Below, in pieces: positions 17,166-26,900 of a stretch of 64,000 nt of DNA. Every line of letters starts with the position of its first letter. The first letter of the stretch is position 1. The position numbers were made by a program, and so were the translations under genes. This DNA is from Phycisphaerae bacterium. Lineage in GTDB: Bacteria; Planctomycetota; Phycisphaerae; Phycisphaerales; Phycisphaeraceae. Where the stretch lies: the NCBI GenBank assembly GCA_030425705.1, contig JAUHZU010000005.1, positions 62,001-126,000 of the forward strand, in the 5' to 3' direction. The notes beneath the pieces were generated by a model. The model was not told the DNA's origin. It searched no databases and saw only the letters and a program-made list of their open reading frames with translations.

Positions 17166-18269
17166 TCAGGTGTACGCGACCGTCCCGTGCCGGCGTGCGC
17201 CCAGGGCGTGCTGCTCGGCCTTGGCGAAGTCGGCGTAGTAGAAGAACAACAGCACCAGCCACCACAACGACAGGCCGATCAGCCCGAGGATCCCCAGGCA
17301 CGCCCCGCCGCAGGTGATGATGGCCACGGCCGCGCCGATGCCCGAACTGTTCCCGCCCAGGAGCGCGACGAGGATCGCCAGCAGGAACGCCGCGGGGAAC
17401 AGCCCGATCGAGAGGATAAACCCCCACATGACGGTGCGGGTCTGAGACGCGAGCGATCGGTTGGGCACGCGCCGCGCGAGCCCGTGCAGGTAGACAAACA
17501 TCGCGAAGAAAGCGATGAGCATCGGCACCAACGTCAGCATGCTCAGTGTCATGCCGACCCAGAGGTGGACCATCAGCGCGGCCTGCCCGGCGATGCTGAT
17601 GGCCGTTGCGGTGATCCACCCCCAGCGGAAGAGCACCCGCGAGGAAGAGACGGCCCCCTCCGACTCGCCGGGCATCGGCGTGGTGAGCTGCCAAACCCCG
17701 ATGATGTACAGGACCCCGGAGATGATCGCGAAGATCAGGGCGACGGCGAGCTGTGCGGTGCCGCCCATCTGGGACTGAAGAGCCTGTGTAAAGTTCGGTG
17801 GGCTGCCGGCCTGCCCGGGCTGAGGCGCGAACGGGGAGGCCCCGGCGGGCTGCAGGACCGACGCGACCACGAAGTTGACAAAGCTCAGCGCGATGGCGGC
17901 GAAGATGGCGATGATGAACCAGAGCATGCCGCGCTTCAGCGAGCCCAGCCAGGCCGGGTCGTGGTAGGCCAGCCGGTCGACGCGGGTGGACCACTCAACG
18001 GAGGCACCGCACTCGGGGCAGGTGTTGCTCAGGGACTGGCCGCGGAGGTTGTACCCGCAGCCGCGGCAGGTGATGTCGGCGTCGATCCGGCCGGCCATGT
18101 CGAGCGCCGGGCCCCGGCTCTGCCAGGTATAGGCGGGCGTGGCCGACTGCGCCGCCGCGGCGAGCCCGGCCAGGGGGTCATCGGCCGCGGACGCATCGCC
18201 CGCTTCCGACGGTTCGTGGTCGTCCGGGGGGCCGGTGGCCCAGGGGTGGTCGTCGTCTTCGGGAGGCAA
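17166..18269 (-). CDS. Zinc-ribbon multi-pass membrane protein (paralogue 2)
   Basis: 367 residues from a TTG at 18269, chosen because GGAGA stands 6 bases before it; a GTG 18 codons further upstream is also in frame. After an acidic linker a zinc ribbon (CRGCGYNLRGQ and CPECGASVEWS) lies at about 65-95, followed by about six hydrophobic segments from about residue 110 to 350. It is a clear paralogue of the next gene upstream: both have CxxCG-x8-CPxCGA-VxWS and a following DPAW(L/V)GSL(K/R)xGM. It is the last gene of the FtsH cluster. The function is unknown. Confidence 0.7.
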   Translation of the reverse strand: MPPEDDDHPWATGPPDDHEPSEAGDASAADDPLAGLAAAAQSATPAYTWQSRGPALDMAGRIDADITCRGCGYNLRGQSLSNTCPECGASVEWSTRVDRLAYHDPAWLGSLKRGMLWFIIAIFAAIALSFVNFVVASVLQPAGASPFAPQPGQAGSPPNFTQALQSQMGGTAQLAVALIFAIISGVLYIIGVWQLTTPMPGESEGAVSSSRVLFRWGWITATAISIAGQAALMVHLWVGMTLSMLTLVPMLIAFFAMFVYLHGLARRVPNRSLASQTRTVMWGFILSIGLFPAAFLLAILVALLGGNSSGIGAAVAIITCGGACLGILGLIGLSLWWLVLLFFYYADFAKAEQHALGARRHGTVAYT

Positions 18270-18323
18270 CAGGTATCTCCAATTCGGTCGCGCGGGCAAC
18301 GCCGGCGGCCCAGCCCAACACAC

Positions 18324-19370
18324 TCACCAGCGTACGGACTTTGACCGTTGAGCGTAGCCAAGGGCGGTCGTCAGGACCGAACGGTAGCGGAACAGCAGCA
18401 TGACCCACGCGATCGTCAGCACGATGACCGCAACGATCGAGAAGCAGCTAGCCGTCACCGCCGTCTTGAACACGGCCGACTGCTCCATCTTGTTCATCGA
18501 CGCGCCGGACCCGGAGTAGCCGACATACAGAAACAGCAGGCATACCAGCACCAGCACGGTCAGCCCGAGCATCAGGACCAGGAGCAACTGCGTCCTTGCG
18601 GCGAGGACCGGGTCGGGCACTCGCAGCGCGAGCGCCCGAAGGTAGACCAGCATCGCGGCGGTCGCGGCGATACTCACAACGGTGTTTACCCCCGACAGTG
18701 TGACCCCGATCAACGGGTCGGTCAGCAGCACGACGCCGCCGATCGCGGACAGGACGGTCGACGCCAGCCAGCCCCAGCGGAAGACCTCGCGCGCCGCGGT
18801 GTCACCCGCCGCCGCGCCGCCCGGCTCACGGGCCGTGAGCTTCCACACCCCGACCATCATCACTGTCGTGCAGACCAGCCCAATCACCATCGGCCCCGCG
18901 GCGACCTCGGGCGGGCCGATCGACTGCTCCAGCGCCTGCTCGAACGACACCGGCTTGGCATGCTCATTCCGGACCCCGCCGGACTGGGCCGGCAGCGTCG
19001 CGGCCTGCACGGCGACCTGGATCACCACCGCCGCCACGAGCAAGCCGATGTAGAGCAGCACACCCGCGACCAGCGTCGCCATGCCCGAACGCAGCGACCC
19101 GACCCAGGCCGGGTCGGCGTAGTTCAACCGGTTGCCACGGGCCGACCAGCCCACGGCCGCGCCGCACTTGGGGCACTTGCCCTTGATCTTCTGCCCGAAC
19201 AGGTCGTGCCCGCAGCCCATGCAGGCGACCTTGATCAGCAGCCGGCCCTTCTCGTCCAACGGCAACGCCGGGTCGCCCCACGCGCACAACGGCTCTCGCC
19301 GGCTGTAGGACGACGAGGGCCGCTCGTCCGCCGGGTCGTCCCACACGATCTTGCCATCGTCCTGCGTCAT
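18324..19370 (-). CDS. Zinc-ribbon multi-pass membrane protein (paralogue 1)
   Basis: 348 residues from the ATG at 19370; a second ATG 10 codons upstream is also possible. A short acidic head precedes a zinc ribbon (CMGCGHDLFGQ and CPKCGAAVGWS) at about 60-90, then about six membrane helices. It is paralogous to the gene immediately downstream and separated from it by about 54 bases. It lies 74 bases after the ftsH stop and could be co-transcribed. No catalytic motif is visible. The ribbon may serve in protein contacts, which is an inference. Confidence 0.7.
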   Translation of the reverse strand: MTQDDGKIVWDDPADERPSSSYSRREPLCAWGDPALPLDEKGRLLIKVACMGCGHDLFGQKIKGKCPKCGAAVGWSARGNRLNYADPAWVGSLRSGMATLVAGVLLYIGLLVAAVVIQVAVQAATLPAQSGGVRNEHAKPVSFEQALEQSIGPPEVAAGPMVIGLVCTTVMMVGVWKLTAREPGGAAAGDTAAREVFRWGWLASTVLSAIGGVVLLTDPLIGVTLSGVNTVVSIAATAAMLVYLRALALRVPDPVLAARTQLLLVLMLGLTVLVLVCLLFLYVGYSGSGASMNKMEQSAVFKTAVTASCFSIVAVIVLTIAWVMLLFRYRSVLTTALGYAQRSKSVRW

Positions 19371-19444
19371 CCGGGCCCCCGCGAGGTGAGCCCGGATCAT
19401 ACGCGAATCGCGTGTTCGAGGTGCCTTTGAGGGTCGGGACGGCC

Positions 19445-21529
19445 TTACGCCGGGCTGGGGAGGATGCCGGGGGTGTCGGGGCCGTCGTCTTCGATGGGCG
19501 GCGCGGCGGGCTTGGGCTCGGCGGGCTTGGCGCGCTCCTGCTGGAGCAGGTCGCCGACGGTCGGCTTGGCCAGCGGCTCGCCCTTCATGAGCTTGTCAAC
19601 CTCACCAAACGACAGGGTCTCGTACTTGAGCAGCGCCTCGGCGAGGTCGATGACCTGCTGGCGGTGGTCCTCGATGATCTGTTTGGCCTCGGCGTAGGTG
19701 GTGTCGATGAGGCGCTTGACCTCCTCGTCGATGGCCTTGGCGGTGTCGTCGCTGAGCTGGTCGCCGCGCTGCCAGGGCTCGCGGTCGTCGTCACCGAAGA
19801 GCTGAAACCCGACGCGTTCGGACATCCCGTACTCGGTGACCATCGCGCGGGCGATGCCGGTCGCCTGGCGGATGTCGCCGGCCGTGCCGTTGAACTGGTC
19901 GTCGCAGAACATCTGCTCGGCGATGCGCCCGCCGTAGCTGACGCGCATCATCGCCATCAGCCGCTTCTTGCCGTGGATGTGCCGGTCCTTGTCGGGCAGC
20001 ATGAACGTCGCGCCCAGCGACCCGCCGCGCGGGATGATCGTCACCTTGTGTAGGGGCTCGGCGTGCTCGTCGAAGTAGGTGATGACGGCGTGGCCGGCCT
20101 CGTGGTAGGCGATGACCTTCTTCTCGTCTTCCTCGACGCGGGCGCTCTTGCGTGACCGGCCGTAACGGACCTTGTCACGCGCCTCCTCCAGGTCGTCCTG
20201 CTCGACCCAGTCCTTGTTCTGCATGGTCGCGGCGATGGCGGCCTCGTTGATGATCGCTTCGAGTTCGGCACCCGAGAACATCGGCGTGCCGCGGGCGATC
20301 CGCTCCAAGTCCACGTCCGGGCTCATCTTGATCTTGCGGCTGTGGACCTTGAGGATCTCCATCCGCCCCTTGACGTCGGGCAGGTGGACCTGCACGGACC
20401 GGTCGAACCGGCCGGGCCGGGTCAGCGCGGGGTCGAGGACGTCGGCGCGGTTGGTCGACGCGAGGACGATGACCTGGTCGGACGAGTCGAACCCGTCCAT
20501 CTCGACGAGGATGGCGTTGAGCGTCTGCTCACGCTCGTCGTGCCCGCCGGAGGAGAACCCGCTGCCGCGGCGTCGGCCGACGGCGTCGATCTCGTCGAGG
20601 AAGATGATGCACGGGGCGTTGTCCTTGGCCTGCTTGAACAGGTCGCGGACGCGGGACGCCCCGACGCCGACGAACATCTCGACGAAGTCGCTGCCGGAGA
20701 TCGAGAAGAACGGCACGTCCGCCTCGCCGGCGACGGCCTTGGCGAGCAGCGTCTTGCCGCAGCCGGGCGGCCCGATCAGCAGCACGCCGCGGGGCACGCG
20801 GCCGCCCAGGCGCTGGAACTTCTTGGGCTCCTTGAGGAACTCGATGATCTCGCCGACCTCGTCCTTCGCCTCGTCGATCCCCGCGACGTCGCTGAGCGTG
20901 ACGTTGGAGTGCTCCTTGGTGAGCATCTTGTGTTTAGACCGGCCGAAGTTGCCGAGCATCCCGCCCGGGCCCCCGCCGCCCGAACGCATCGCGCGGAAGA
21001 TGAAGAAATAGATCAGGAACGCGATCAGGAACAGCGGCCCCCAGTTCAGCAGGAACATGAGGAACAGGTTGCTGCCCTTGTTTGACTCGCGGAACTGGAG
21101 CGGCACGAAGCCCTCGCTGGGCTTGTCGCCCGCGGCGGCCTGCTCGTTGAGCTGGTCCAGCAGCATCGTCCGGTACGGCAGGTTGTCCGGCTGCACGTCC
21201 GTCGACACACGGGTCACGGTCTTGTCGATGTCGTCGGTGCGGCGGGCGTCTTCTTCCAGCTCGGCGACGAACTTGTTGTCCTTGGCGAGGATCTCGCCGT
21301 CGACGAACTGGCCGTCGGTGGCGTACTGGTAGAACTCCTGCCAGGCGATGTCCTTGGGCTTGCTCTGGCTGGTGCCCATGACCAGGAGCATGGTGACGGC
21401 CAGGCCGATGAGCAGCACCCAGCCCAGGGGCCAGCGGCCCAGCGGGTTCGCGGGCTTGCCGTTGGGCGCGGGCCGGCCCTTCTCGTCGCCGGGGTCGCGT
21501 CCGGGTTGGTTGTCGTCGGGTTCGGGCAT
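19445..21529 (-). CDS. ftsH: ATP-dependent zinc metalloprotease FtsH
   Basis: 694 residues from the ATG at 21529, chosen because GAGGTGG lies 4 bases before it. It is the membrane-bound AAA+ protease that degrades unneeded and damaged membrane and regulatory proteins. Two helices (about 35-55 and 165-190) frame a periplasmic domain. The AAA module has Walker A GPPGCGKT near residue 252, Walker B IIFLDEID, and a second region of homology ending in [11 protein letters not shown]. The zinc site HEAGH is near 476. The C-terminal coil carries a Pro/Ala-rich tail. It stands downstream of outer-membrane assembly genes, fitting a role in envelope quality control. Confidence 0.97.
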   Translation of the reverse strand: MPEPDDNQPGRDPGDEKGRPAPNGKPANPLGRWPLGWVLLIGLAVTMLLVMGTSQSKPKDIAWQEFYQYATDGQFVDGEILAKDNKFVAELEEDARRTDDIDKTVTRVSTDVQPDNLPYRTMLLDQLNEQAAAGDKPSEGFVPLQFRESNKGSNLFLMFLLNWGPLFLIAFLIYFFIFRAMRSGGGGPGGMLGNFGRSKHKMLTKEHSNVTLSDVAGIDEAKDEVGEIIEFLKEPKKFQRLGGRVPRGVLLIGPPGCGKTLLAKAVAGEADVPFFSISGSDFVEMFVGVGASRVRDLFKQAKDNAPCIIFLDEIDAVGRRRGSGFSSGGHDEREQTLNAILVEMDGFDSSDQVIVLASTNRADVLDPALTRPGRFDRSVQVHLPDVKGRMEILKVHSRKIKMSPDVDLERIARGTPMFSGAELEAIINEAAIAATMQNKDWVEQDDLEEARDKVRYGRSRKSARVEEDEKKVIAYHEAGHAVITYFDEHAEPLHKVTIIPRGGSLGATFMLPDKDRHIHGKKRLMAMMRVSYGGRIAEQMFCDDQFNGTAGDIRQATGIARAMVTEYGMSERVGFQLFGDDDREPWQRGDQLSDDTAKAIDEEVKRLIDTTYAEAKQIIEDHRQQVIDLAEALLKYETLSFGEVDKLMKGEPLAKPTVGDLLQQERAKPAEPKPAAPPIEDDGPDTPGILPSPA

Positions 21530-21731
21530 CAAGCCACCTCGGGTTCCCGCCGGCCGATCGCCGGGGGTTGGTGTCGCTGGCGGTCGTTCCGCCGGGGTCA
21601 TTCTAGCCGCGTGCCGGGGCCGGGAGGGCATCGCGAGCCCCCTATGGTATCGGCATCCCACGGGGCGGGCGTTGACGCGGATCGCGGCGGATAGCCGTGG
21701 ATGGCGGCGGCCCATCGTGGATGGCAGCGAC

Positions 21732-21752
21732 CCGCCGCGTGTGACGCGGCGG
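21732..21752. repeat. Palindromic repeat, copy 1 of 4
   Basis: The 21-base near-perfect palindrome has core CGCCGCGTGTGACGCGGCG. It lies between lptE and ftsH. Identical copies occur at 34775-34795, 54790-54810 (inverted) and 54835-54855. Confidence 0.85.
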
Positions 21753-21781
21753 GGATTGCCGCAGGCATCGCGACGCGGCCC

Positions 21782-22306
21782 CTACTCCCAGGCGTCGTCC
21801 CGCATGGCCGAGACGATGTCCTCCGCCATACGCTGGATCGCGCGGTGCTGGGCGGTCTGGGCGAACTCGCCCACGGTCCGCTCGGGGACGTACTGCCCGG
21901 CCGCGGCAAAACCCTGGAACCCGCGCAGCGTCTCGCCGGTCCGCAGGTCCCGCCAGGTGAAGTCGATCGTCACCGTCACCTCGACCTCCTGGGGCACGCC
22001 GCCGTCGGCGGTCCGGCTGACCAGGTCGCTCTCGACGCTGAGCACGACGCCCTCGATCACCGTGTCCGCCGACCCCGGCGTCCGCACGACCTTGTACGGC
22101 GTGCGCTGCTCGATCTCCTTGACCAGGGCCTCGCGCAGCTCGAACTCGACGCCCTGGCTGAACGTGCGGTTGTCGAAGTTGGGCACCGCCACGGTCCGGT
22201 AGGCCGACGGGTACAGCTCCTGCGCGGTGTAGCCGCAGCCGGCCAGCGCCAGCAGCGCGGCGGCGAGGACGAGCAGGGGCAGCGGCTTGAATCGCGGGTG
22301 ATGCAT
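21782..22306 (-). CDS. lptE: LptE-family LPS-assembly lipoprotein
   Basis: 174 residues from the ATG at 22306; a GTG 7 codons upstream is also in frame. The signal is a lipoprotein type, with lipobox LAGC and Cys24. The body has the LptE fold pattern: GCGYTAQELYPSAYRTVAVPNFDNRTF, EALVKEIEQRTPYKVV and a VTIDFTWRDLRTGE strand. LptE plugs LptD in the outer membrane during lipopolysaccharide insertion, which implies a diderm envelope. It lies directly after a BamD-like gene and upstream of ftsH. LptE sequences are weakly conserved, so the family call rests on the N-terminal motif and overall length. Confidence 0.8.
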   Translation of the reverse strand: MHHPRFKPLPLLVLAAALLALAGCGYTAQELYPSAYRTVAVPNFDNRTFSQGVEFELREALVKEIEQRTPYKVVRTPGSADTVIEGVVLSVESDLVSRTADGGVPQEVEVTVTIDFTWRDLRTGETLRGFQGFAAAGQYVPERTVGEFAQTAQHRAIQRMAEDIVSAMRDDAWE

Positions 22307-22342
22307 GGCGTGTGCGTCTCGGATCACGTCGGGGTTGTCGCG

Positions 22343-23431
22343 CTACTCGTCGTCGGTGTTCGGGTTGATCTCGACCTCCAGCTCCCGGGCGGGGTCGGTC
22401 GGGACGGTCTGCAGCCCGGGCACGGCGTCGGCGCGCGGGTCGATGAGCGGCGCGCCCAGCTCGTCCAGCCGGGCGAGCGCCCGGCCGGCGGCGGCGGTGT
22501 CGTCGTAGGCGAGGATGAGCCGGCGGTAGAGCGTGACGGCGCTGAGCGTCTCGCCACGGGTGTCGTACCAGCGGGCGGTGGTCAGGTCCTTGAGCGCGAG
22601 CGACTCGCGGATGCGGACGAGCAGCGCGTCGGCGCCGATGCGTTCGGCGGCGGCGGGGAACTCGTCGCGGTACTGGTCCAGCCGCTGCGCCGCCTCGAAG
22701 AGCCCCTTGGGGTCGAACGCGGGCCCCTTGAACTGCGCGAGCGAGGCCTGGATCAGCCGGAGCAGCGCCCACTCGCGCAAGGGCGAGTCGGGGTAGGTCG
22801 ATTCGAGGAAGATGCTGTAGGCCTCGACGGCCATGTCCATCGTGCCCTGGTCGAAGTAGTAGTCGCCGATGCCGATGCTCGCGCGTTCGCCCAGCTCGCT
22901 GCCGGGCAGCCGTTCCTGGATGCGGATGAGCAGCTCGACGCCGATGTCCCCGGCCGGGTAGAGGCGGAAGGACACGACGTTGCCGCGGCGTCGGACCCCG
23001 CCGATGTAGAGCATGGCGATGTCGTACTCGCGCTGGAGGGCGGTGCGGTAGTACTCGGTGCCGGGGAACAGGCCGACGATCTGCTCGTAGTCGCCGATGG
23101 CCTTGTAGTAGTAGCCGCGGAGCATGCGTGCGTCGCCTCGCAGGAGGTAGGCGGCGGGCTCCTGCGGGTGGCCGGGGTTGCGTTCGAGCCAGGCGGTCAC
23201 TTCTTCGACGAGCCCGCCGGGCCGGTCGTCCGCGAGCCGGCGCTGCATCGCCAGGAGCTGGCCCTCGGGCGACGCGGGGTCGGGCTCGTTCACGGCGATC
23301 CACTGGCCGTCCTCGGTCAGCTCGTGCCGCTGCTGCGCCGACGCGGAGCCGGCCCACACCCCGCCCAACAGCACCGCGATCAGCACCGCCGCTCGGCCAA
23401 GCACCCGCCCAAGTTCGTGGTACGCTCGCAT
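22343..23431 (-). CDS. BamD/YfiO-like TPR outer-membrane assembly protein
   Basis: 362 residues from the ATG at 23431; a GTG sits one codon before it. The signal peptide is LGRAAVLIAVLLGGVWAGSASA, without a lipobox Cys, unlike proteobacterial BamD. Repeated helical TPR motifs follow (YYYKAIGDYEQIVGLFPGTEY, YYFDQGTMDMAVEAYSIFL and SPLREWALLRLIQASLAQFKGP), which is the pattern of YfiO/BamD lipoproteins and of planctomycete outer-membrane assembly proteins. The C-terminus is acidic. It heads the bamD-like, lptE, ftsH cluster. A role in the Bam complex is inferred from domain type and neighbours. Confidence 0.7.
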   Translation of the reverse strand: MRAYHELGRVLGRAAVLIAVLLGGVWAGSASAQQRHELTEDGQWIAVNEPDPASPEGQLLAMQRRLADDRPGGLVEEVTAWLERNPGHPQEPAAYLLRGDARMLRGYYYKAIGDYEQIVGLFPGTEYYRTALQREYDIAMLYIGGVRRRGNVVSFRLYPAGDIGVELLIRIQERLPGSELGERASIGIGDYYFDQGTMDMAVEAYSIFLESTYPDSPLREWALLRLIQASLAQFKGPAFDPKGLFEAAQRLDQYRDEFPAAAERIGADALLVRIRESLALKDLTTARWYDTRGETLSAVTLYRRLILAYDDTAAAGRALARLDELGAPLIDPRADAVPGLQTVPTDPARELEVEINPNTDDE

Positions 23432-23440
23432 CACGCCGCC

Positions 23441-23469
23441 ATCATACGGACGCCCCCCCGCCCCGGCAA
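23441..23469 (-). promoter_or_regulatory. Promoter of the bamD-like/lptE/ftsH cluster, probably leaderless
   Basis: On the reverse strand TTGCCG (23469-23464), a 17-base spacer and TATGAT (23446-23441) are present. The predicted transcript start falls at about 23434, right at the GTG/ATG start codons, so the mRNA would have no 5' leader. Confidence 0.5.
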
Positions 23470-23559
23470 AACCGGCAGCGCACCGGGCCCCGGCCCCCCG
23501 CCGGCACGATAGAATCTATACCCCCACGCTCCACCCGCCCGACCCCAAGGAACCCCACG

Positions 23560-23877
23560 ATGTCCGGACTCGACGACCGCAAAGACGGCATGGACGCGAA
23601 GCTCGCCCACGACAACGAGCTGCGCTTCAAGGTGATGAACCGCCGCAACAAGCTCCTGGGGCTCTGGGCCGCCGCCAAGCTCGGGAAGACCGGCGAGGAC
23701 GCCTCGGCCTACGCGAAGGAGGTCGTCAAGGCCGACTTCGAAGAGGCCGGCGACGACGACGTCCACCGCAAGGTCAAGAAGGACCTGGAAGGCACCGGCA
23801 CGACGCCCGAGCAGATCCGCGCCGAGATGGACCGGCTGATCGCCGTCGCCCACGACCAGGTCGTCAACGAGGCCTGA
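23560..23877 (+). CDS. DUF1476 protein, F1-ATPase inhibitor zeta subunit homologue
   Basis: 105 residues, the family's typical length. It carries the family signature in order: LDDRKDGMDAKLAHDNELRF (2-23), NRRNKLLGLWAA (27-38), YAKEVVKADFEEAGDDDV (51-68) and a C-terminal helix QIRAEMDRLIA. In Paracoccus and other alphaproteobacteria this protein is the zeta subunit, whose N-terminal helix enters the catalytic F1 head and blocks ATP hydrolysis. It is cytoplasmic, with no signal or membrane helix. AAGGA is 8 bases before the ATG. The ATP synthase genes lie 14 kb away. Transfer from alphaproteobacteria is a possible origin. Confidence 0.9.
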   Translation: MSGLDDRKDGMDAKLAHDNELRFKVMNRRNKLLGLWAAAKLGKTGEDASAYAKEVVKADFEEAGDDDVHRKVKKDLEGTGTTPEQIRAEMDRLIAVAHDQVVNEA

Positions 23878-23921
23878 TCGCGAAACGCACCGGCCCCGCG
23901 ATTCCGCGATAATCTGACACC

Positions 23922-26900
23922 ATGTCAGAAGACGGTGCCCACGAACCCGGACCGCCGCCCGACGCGCACGCCGGCCCCGCCGACGCGCCGTGGGCCGATG
24001 CGCCCGATCGCCCCGAAGGTGCCCACGACGAGCCCATCGACACCTCAGCCGAACTGCTCCCCGGGCCGGTCACCATCGAGGTCGTGTTCGACCCGCGCAT
24101 CAACTTCGCGATGCACCACAACGCGGTCCCCGCAGTCAAGCAGGTCGCGCTGACGCACCACGGCGACACGCCGATCCGGCTCGCCGAGCTGCGCCTCTGG
24201 GTCGACCGCGCCATCTCCGGTACGTGGACGCGCACGATCGAGCGGCTGGAGCCCGGCGCGACCGTCACGCTCGACACCGTCGACCTGCCCCTGCGGGCCG
24301 ACACCCTCGCGCACACGACCGAGCGGGACTCGGCCGAGCTGCGCTGCGAGCTGCGGCTGGGCGACGCCGTGCTCGCCGAGCGGCGCGACGCGGTCGAGGT
24401 GCTCGCCTTCGACGAGTGGGCCGGCGTGGGCTCGCTGCCCGAGGCGCTCGCCGCGTTCGTCACGCCCAACCACCCCGCGGTCGACCGGCTGATGGGCGAC
24501 GTGCGCAAGCACCTCGAGTTGGACAGCCAATACCCCGACGCCGGCGCGCTCTCCGGCTACCAGCGGCGCGACCCCGGCTACGCCCGCGCGATCGTCCAGG
24601 CCGCCTACCGCGCCGTCGGCGACCTCGCGCTGGGCTACATCACCACCCCCGCCAGCTTCGAGGAGCAGGGCCAACGCGTCCGCCTGCCCGATCAGGTCAC
24701 CGAGCGGCGTCAGGGCAACTGCCTGGACCTGTCGCTGCTGCTCGCGGCCGTGCTCGAACAGGCCGGGCTCCACCCGCTGGTCGTGCTGGTCAAGGGCCAC
24801 GCCTTCGTCGCCTGCTGGCTGCACGACGACTCGTTCCCCGAGCCGGCCGTCACCGAGCCGCTGCGCCTCCGCAAGCGCGTGCAGCTCGGCGAGATCCTCG
24901 CGCTCGAGGCCACCGGGCTCACCCACCAGCCGGCCATGACCCTCGACGCCGCCGAGCGCGAGGCCCTGCGCCGCCTCGAAGACCCCGCCGAGTTCTACTA
25001 CGCCATCGACGTCGCCACCGCCCGCCGGCGACGCATCCGGCCGCTGCCTCTGCGCATCAAGCCCGGTACGTACGACCTCATCGACCTCGAACGCGCCCGC
25101 GCCGCCGAGCCCCGACACCCCGCGTCCCCCGACCTGGTCGCGCATGACCCGCCCGCGCACGACACCCAATCCGTCCCTTCGGCCGAGGGGGGACCGCCGC
25201 CCGAGACCCACCCCACCCCGAGCCCCGCGCCCGACGCCGAGCCCGGCCTGGACCTGGGCATCGACCTCGCCGACGCCTCCGCGACGCGGGCCCGGCTGGA
25301 CCGCTGGAAGCGCAAGCTCCTGGACCTCTCCCTCCGCAACCGCATCCTCAACCACCGCGATACCCGCAAGCACATCCCCCTCACCTGCCCCGACCCCGCC
25401 CGCCTCGAAGACCTGCTCGCCGACGGCCGACGCTTCGAGCTCCGCCCCCGCGACGACCTCCAGCGGGCCGACGACCCCCGCTCCGCCGAGCTGCACACCG
25501 AACGCACCGGCGAGGACCCGGCCGAGCAGTTCCTCCGCGACGAGCTCACCCACCAGCGGCTCTACGCCGACCTCACCGCCGGCGAGCTCGACAAACGCCT
25601 GGTCGAGGTCTACCGCGCCGCCCGCCTGATGATCGAGGAGTCCGGCGCGAACACCCTCTACCTCGCCATCGGCTTCCTCGAGTGGTACGAGACGCCGACC
25701 CACGACACCCCCCGCCGTGCGCCGGTCCTGCTCGTGCCCGTCGAGCTGGAGCGTCTGCCCGCGCAGCGCGGCTACCGTCTGTCGCAGCTCGACGACGACG
25801 CACGCATCAACGTCACGCTGCTCGAGAAGCTGCGCACCGAGTACGACCTGGACGTCGCCGGGCTGGACGAGCTGGCGATCGATGACGCCGGGCTGGACGT
25901 CCCGCTCATCCTCCGCCGGTTCCGCGAGGCGGTGAAGGACATCCCGCGTTGGGACATCAAAGACGACGTCGGCGTCGGGCTGTTCAGCTTCACCAAGTTC
26001 CTGATGTGGCGCGACCTGGAGGACCGCTCGGACGCGCTGATGAACAGCCCGGTCGTCCGCCACCTGGTCGAGCAGGACGGCGTGCTGCCGGGGGCCGATG
26101 CGCCGCTGCCCGACCCGGCGGAGCTGGACGCGACGCGTGCGGTGGCCGACACGTTCTGCGCGAAGGACGCGGACTCGTCGCAGCTCGCCGCGGTGTTCGC
26201 CGCGCAGGACGGGCATAGCTTCGTGCTCGAGGGCCCGCCGGGCACGGGCAAGTCGCAGACGATCACGAACCTGGTCGCGCAGATGCTGGCGCAGGGCAAG
26301 CGGGTGCTGTTCGTGTCGGAGAAGATGGCGGCGCTGAGCGTGGTGTACAAGCGGCTGTCGCAGATCGGTCTCGCGCCGTTCTGCCTGGAGCTGCACTCGA
26401 ACAAGGCGAACAAGCGCCGGGTGCTGGAGCAGCTCAGCGAGGCGCTCGACGCGGCCGGGGCGCAGGAGCCCGAGGGCTGGCGGGACCGGGCCGAGCAGCT
26501 CCAGGCGGCGCGCGACGGGCTGAACGCGGTCGTGGCAGCGCTGCACGCCGAGCACCCGATCGGGCTGAGCTACTACCAGGCCACCGCCGAGCTGATCGGG
26601 CTGCGGGACGTGCCGGCCCTGGACCTCGGGCTGGACGACATCGCGTCGCTGGACGCGGCCACGCTGCGGGCGATGCGCACGGCGCTGGACAAGCTCGCCA
26701 CCGCCGCGCTCGCCATCGCCGACACCGGCGGCGCGGCCGACCACCCCTACCGCGCCGCCGGCGTCACCGACTACACCACTACGCTGCCCGACCGCCTCCG
26801 CGACACGATCGACCCGGCCCGCGACGCGCTCGCCGCCTATGGCGACGCCCTGAGCGCGATGATCAACGCGACCGGCTTCGTGTCAACCGATACCGACCAC

